From CAXXIC01 sp964534355 (lineage in GTDB: Bacteria; Bacteroidota; Bacteroidia; Bacteroidales; UBA7332), in assembly GCA_964534355.1 (NCBI GenBank), contig CAZHNZ010000156.1, forward strand, positions 1 to 8,245: 8,245 nt of DNA, written 5' to 3'. The position numbers and the translations under genes are program-made. This document shows, in pieces, positions 5,155 through 8,245 of the stretch; position 1 is the first letter of the stretch; each line of letters begins with the position of its first letter. A model generated the notes under the pieces. That model saw nothing but the letters and a program-made list of their open reading frames with translations, was not told where the DNA came from and ran no database searches.

Positions 5155-7451
5155 TTCGAGAGATCCACGGTTGAAGGTGCCCTTTCGATGAACCCGGCTT
5201 GCTTGCGAATGCGGTCGCAATCTATGGACCACATGCCCTTTGCTAAAGACGACCGGCTGACGATATGGTTCGGCATCGACGCCAGCACCCGGAACTGCTT
5301 GCCGACGCTCTGCGGCGTGAGTTTGTGCGCGAACTGGCGGAACTGCTCGATGGACGAGAGCCTAGAGAGGAACATGACGGGATTCACGTCGATGATGCCG
5401 GTGAGTCCCTGCTCCTTCACAAGCTCGGTGATGATCTCTTGGAACGATCCGGCACCAGACGCCCGTTCGGCCTCTGCCGCAGTCTCGCTTTCGATATAGG
5501 ATGCGATCCCGAAGCGTGAGTTCGCCTGCACCCCGTAGTCCTCCGGCTTCATCTCGACAAGCCAACGCAACAGGAAGGGCAGTTCCCGCGCCACAGTGGC
5601 CTCCAGATCGGCTGAACGCATGAACTCAGGCCCGTGCTCCCTCCACCGATACAGACAGAATTTGTCGTTGTTGCTGATGTTCAGTGATGGGATCGAAAGG
5701 ATCGACTCTGGATCGCTGTTCAGCAGGATCACGGCGCGTCCTGTCCATTCCACCGGCACCGGGTCTTTGCCTTTGCGGATATACTCCATCGAGTCTGTCG
5801 AGGCACAGGCTTTGAGCATCTTGGAGAAGCGATCCCGTGTTGCCGGGTCTTGTGTCAGGGCGTCGTCGTCCACAAGCCATACTGCCGACTCGAAAAGGTC
5901 CGCGTTGAACAGCGTCAGCCCCTTGAGATAGGTGCCAGCATTCGATGTTCCCCCGACCGACGGCGACAGCATACGCTTCACGAACAGTGTTTTTCCCGTT
6001 CCGGCACCCCCGACGATGGCGATTGCTTGTCCGAGGTCCAGGTCGCCATTCAAGATTCCCTTGTAGAAGATCGACCACCACGAGAGCAGATGCCATTTCG
6101 AGAACCCGTTCGGGTCTTTGTCCGTATCGTGCCGGGTGTCGAAGAACTCCGCAAGAAACGAGAACCCGTCGCCCCATCCGGCACTGTGGCCCGGAGCGGG
6201 CTGCACAACCTTCTGGTGGCATCGGGTGTTGAGCAACCGGTCCCCATGCGCGTTGGTGACGATCTCCTGATTGTTCCCGACGAATGGCACTGCTGCGCGA
6301 ATGCGGTTGTAGCGGTCAATATGGAACTTCGCTTTCTTCAAGGCTTCATCTTTCAGCCCGCACTCAACCGTCAGGTGGGCGTCCAGGCTCGTCATATTCA
6401 GCCGCTCCCACCGGGAGGGATTGTAGAAGTTCCGCCTCCACGCTTCGGACCCGTCGAAGAACAGGGACGTTGTTGCGTTCGAGATTTGGTTCTCTTCGTA
6501 TTGGCGGACGAACTCCGCTCCGAGGATCTCGCGCCACGGGTAAAACGACTTGGCCTGCCCGAAACAAACCATGCCGTCTTCCGTGACGATAGAGGCCGAC
6601 GGGTTCACGCTTGTTGGATCGAAGAACACGACGCCACGACGACCGACCTCGAAATCTCCACCCCACCGACCGGGGAACTGCCTCTCCACTTCTGCCGCAA
6701 CATCCCGGATCGGAATGCGAAACGCCCCTCGTTCGACATCGAGTTTTGAGTCCCGCATGAGGCAGGCTTTGAACAGCCATGACTGAACGGCCTCGTCCCG
6801 CAAAGGTCCGCCAATTCGTCGCCAATCAACGCCGACCTCGAAGGTCTGCGTCGTTTTAAGCGACTGCGGATCGAACCCGGCAGCGAGTTGGTTGAACCGG
6901 AGCACGGAGTTCGCCTGTTTCAAGAAGCTATCGACAAGGTTGCCGTGCCCGACATCGAGCGGATGTTCGAACATCCACACGAGACGGCACCCGCCCGACC
7001 AGCGCGTTTTGCACGCCCATGTCGGCATCAGGTCCGGTGACAGTTTTCCGCTGATCGCAGCAATGTTGTCGTCCGTCACGTTGCCGTCGTAGTCGATCAC
7101 GATGGCGTGGACTTTCACCACTGGATTGTCTTTGTTTGCCCGGAGAAGCGGATTCAATGCCTCCATGCCGGTGAAGAACAGATGCTCTGTCGTGCGGGTC
7201 ATCGCCCACTTGCTCCACGATTCCTTGCTCTTGAGAGCCTCCGCTGGCGCATCTGTTACGAAATTCCACGGCTCCACCGGGAATCGCATGGTGTCGTCTG
7301 TGAGGTTTCTCAGACCCCGGAGTTCAGAGGCCCATTCTTGCTGCGGTGCGGCTGCGGTGAGAGCGTCGTCCTGCGGCGGCTCCGGCTGCGTTTCCTGCGT
7401 TTCCTGCGTTTCCTGATCTAGTTCTTCGTCGAATAGTGCGTATTCAGACAC
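5151..7451 (-). CDS. Phage primase/helicase with SF3-like (DUF5906-type) ATPase domain
   Basis: A 766-residue replication protein. The first ~45 residues are an acidic, Gln/Pro-rich linker with three ETQ repeats (14-22). A primase-like region follows: AIVIDYDGN with Asp120 and Asp122 as the DxD pair, SGGCRLVWMFEHP at about 152-164, and a possible third acidic motif in EVGVDWRRIGG around 205-215, reminiscent of archaeo-eukaryotic primases. The C-terminal half is a P-loop helicase: Walker A GGAGTGKT at 481-488, Walker B VWLVDDD at 524-530, and a sensor-like AVILLNSD at 573-580, the layout of D5/SF3-like phage helicases. GTG 7451 is chosen because AAAGGA (7460-7465) sits 8 bases upstream; an upstream GTG at 7481 lies inside the polymerase gene. 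It likely unwinds DNA and may prime synthesis for the adjacent polymerase. Helicase part well supported, primase part less so. Confidence 0.82.
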   Translation of the reverse strand: MSEYALFDEELDQETQETQETQPEPPQDDALTAAAPQQEWASELRGLRNLTDDTMRFPVEPWNFVTDAPAEALKSKESWSKWAMTRTTEHLFFTGMEALNPLLRANKDNPVVKVHAIVIDYDGNVTDDNIAAISGKLSPDLMPTWACKTRWSGGCRLVWMFEHPLDVGHGNLVDSFLKQANSVLRFNQLAAGFDPQSLKTTQTFEVGVDWRRIGGPLRDEAVQSWLFKACLMRDSKLDVERGAFRIPIRDVAAEVERQFPGRWGGDFEVGRRGVVFFDPTSVNPSASIVTEDGMVCFGQAKSFYPWREILGAEFVRQYEENQISNATTSLFFDGSEAWRRNFYNPSRWERLNMTSLDAHLTVECGLKDEALKKAKFHIDRYNRIRAAVPFVGNNQEIVTNAHGDRLLNTRCHQKVVQPAPGHSAGWGDGFSFLAEFFDTRHDTDKDPNGFSKWHLLSWWSIFYKGILNGDLDLGQAIAIVGGAGTGKTLFVKRMLSPSVGGTSNAGTYLKGLTLFNADLFESAVWLVDDDALTQDPATRDRFSKMLKACASTDSMEYIRKGKDPVPVEWTGRAVILLNSDPESILSIPSLNISNNDKFCLYRWREHGPEFMRSADLEATVARELPFLLRWLVEMKPEDYGVQANSRFGIASYIESETAAEAERASGAGSFQEIITELVKEQGLTGIIDVNPVMFLSRLSSIEQFRQFAHKLTPQSVGKQFRVLASMPNHIVSRSSLAKGMWSIDCDRIRKQAGFIERAPSTVDLSK
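7386..7412 (-). repeat. Three tandem 9-bp repeats encoding Glu-Thr-Gln
   Basis: CTGCGTTTC occurs three times in perfect tandem on the plus strand. Read on the minus strand as GAAACGCAG it encodes (Glu-Thr-Gln)x3 in the N-terminal linker of the primase/helicase. The unit is a multiple of three, so copy number can vary by slippage without breaking the frame. Confidence 0.85.
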
Positions 7452-7456
7452 GTTGG

Positions 7457-8245
7457 TTATCCTTTCGAGTATTGTTTGCACACGTGGCCCTCTGCCAGTG
7501 CGGGTAATTTAGGCATCCACGGAGGCGGCGTGGACATGACTTCTGTAATCTTTTCAAGGTCGGCTTCTGCGGTCGCCTCGTTGACGATCACAACCACTTC
7601 ATCGTGAACATGCAGGCGGATGTCGTAGCCGAGTTTTTCAAGTTCGAGGATGTAGTGTGCGAAGACCTCGCGTGCTGTGGCCTGGGTGATATTCTCCGTG
7701 AGCCGCGCCCCGAAGGTCTTCGTGTCCATCTTCCTGCCGCCCATTCCGACAGACTGGAAGACGATCTCGCCGTCCTTGTGTTTGATTTTGTCGAACGTGA
7801 GCACGTTGCCCCCCGGCAGCTTCAGCTCAAGGCTGGAGCCAACCGCCCCTTTGATGGCGCGGTCGAGTTTCTTCCACAGTCCGACGAGCAGCGGATTCCC
7901 CTTGCGGAACTCTGAAATGACGCGCTCGCTCTCTTCTGCGGATATTGTAAGCCCGCCCATTTTCTTAGCAACGTCGATGAATTTTGCTGGACCCGTGCCG
8001 AAAGAACTTCCAAGGACGAGCACCTTACTTAATTGACGTAAGTTTTTATCAACCTCTTTTAGAGGGCGCGGATCGGAGTATCCAAACACCCGCCGAGCGG
8101 TCAACTCATATAGGTCGTTCTTGGGATTCTTTAGGTAGTTAATAAGGTCGTTGTCCCCGCTCAGAACCGCCAGCGCACGGGGTTCGATGTTGCTCAAATC
8201 GACCACGGCAAACGACTTTCCTTCTGGAGCCTCGAACAGTTTGCG
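7457..8245 (-). CDS. Family A DNA polymerase, C-terminal catalytic part (5' partial)
   Basis: The frame is open to the right edge; 262 residues of the fingers/palm are visible and any 3'-5' exonuclease domain lies outside. Motif A is VVDLSNIEPRALA (visible residues 14-26), with catalytic Asp16 and steric-gate Glu21. Motif B (O-helix) is RQLSKVLVLGSSFGTG at 70-85, with Arg70 and Lys74 for the incoming nucleotide. Motif C is LHVHDEVVV at 211-219, with the HDE catalytic triad. The ending (WMPKLPALAEGH...YSKG) matches phage PolA C-termini. At the position equivalent to E. coli Phe762 there is Leu78, and the Tyr766 equivalent is Phe82. All catalytic residues in view are intact, so it should be active. 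It copies the phage genome with the downstream primase/helicase, whose start lies 5 bases beyond its stop. Confidence 0.93.
   Translation of the reverse strand, partial: RKLFEAPEGKSFAVVDLSNIEPRALAVLSGDNDLINYLKNPKNDLYELTARRVFGYSDPRPLKEVDKNLRQLSKVLVLGSSFGTGPAKFIDVAKKMGGLTISAEESERVISEFRKGNPLLVGLWKKLDRAIKGAVGSSLELKLPGGNVLTFDKIKHKDGEIVFQSVGMGGRKMDTKTFGARLTENITQATAREVFAHYILELEKLGYDIRLHVHDEVVVIVNEATAEADLEKITEVMSTPPPWMPKLPALAEGHVCKQYSKG
7460..7465 (-). promoter_or_regulatory. Ribosome binding site of the primase/helicase
   Basis: AAAGGA on the minus strand, overlapping the last codons of the polymerase gene, lies 8 bases before GTG 7451 and decides that start. Confidence 0.55.

Noticed and set aside
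5850..6749. Plus-strand open frame of 299 codons inside the primase/helicase gene
   Set aside because: The opposite strand encodes a clear P-loop helicase here; the plus frame has no family motif and looks like an antisense shadow.
1..8245. tRNA genes, CRISPR arrays, insertion sequences, attachment sites or an origin
   Set aside because: No cloverleaf, regularly spaced direct repeats, transposase or integrase, or iteron cluster was seen; the window is almost wholly coding, with no gene-free stretch above 40 bases.

Overview
The window reads as a piece of a double-stranded DNA bacteriophage genome, or an integrated prophage, taken from its nucleotide-metabolism and replication region. The evidence is the dense packing, many genes under 100 codons, almost every gene touching the next by a 1-4 base stop/start overlap, and the set of recognisable products: a deoxynucleoside monophosphate kinase, a solitary DNA methyltransferase, a primase/helicase and a family A DNA polymerase. 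There are no tail, capsid, lysis, integrase, tRNA or rRNA genes, so the exact type of phage is open. Strong Shine-Dalgarno sites precede many genes, so the host uses SD-led initiation. The host cannot be assigned from this sequence.

Left arm, plus strand (1-4443): the 3' part of a DUF4406-type protein; a conserved MGTNYY-type small protein with a CxxC; a dNMP kinase; four very small genes (27, 63, 57 and 56 codons) chained by overlaps; a beta-class DNA methyltransferase; and a 467-residue protein joining an N-terminal glycosyltransferase-like domain to a C-terminal FkbM-type methyltransferase. The run from 904 to 4443 looks like one co-transcribed, translationally coupled unit.

Right arm, minus strand (8245-4450, transcribed right to left): a family A DNA polymerase cut by the window edge (catalytic palm and fingers present), a 766-residue primase/SF3-like helicase, and a 234-residue lysine/arginine-rich helical protein coupled to it. 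This is a compact replication module. The arms converge at 4443/4450, where a 13-bp-stem hairpin holds the stop codons of both converging genes.

How it fits together: the polymerase and primase/helicase copy the genome, the kinase feeds the dNTP pool, and the DNA methyltransferase marks the DNA. The glycosyltransferase-FkbM fusion is the odd member. It may decorate a glycan on the virion or cell surface, or, more speculatively, a modified base. The least ordinary items are that fusion, the hairpin carrying both stop codons, the Leu-for-Phe change in the polymerase O-helix, the primase domain with an incomplete AEP-like motif set, and two tiny genes that are easily missed (a 27-residue single-span membrane peptide and a 56-residue Cys/His protein).
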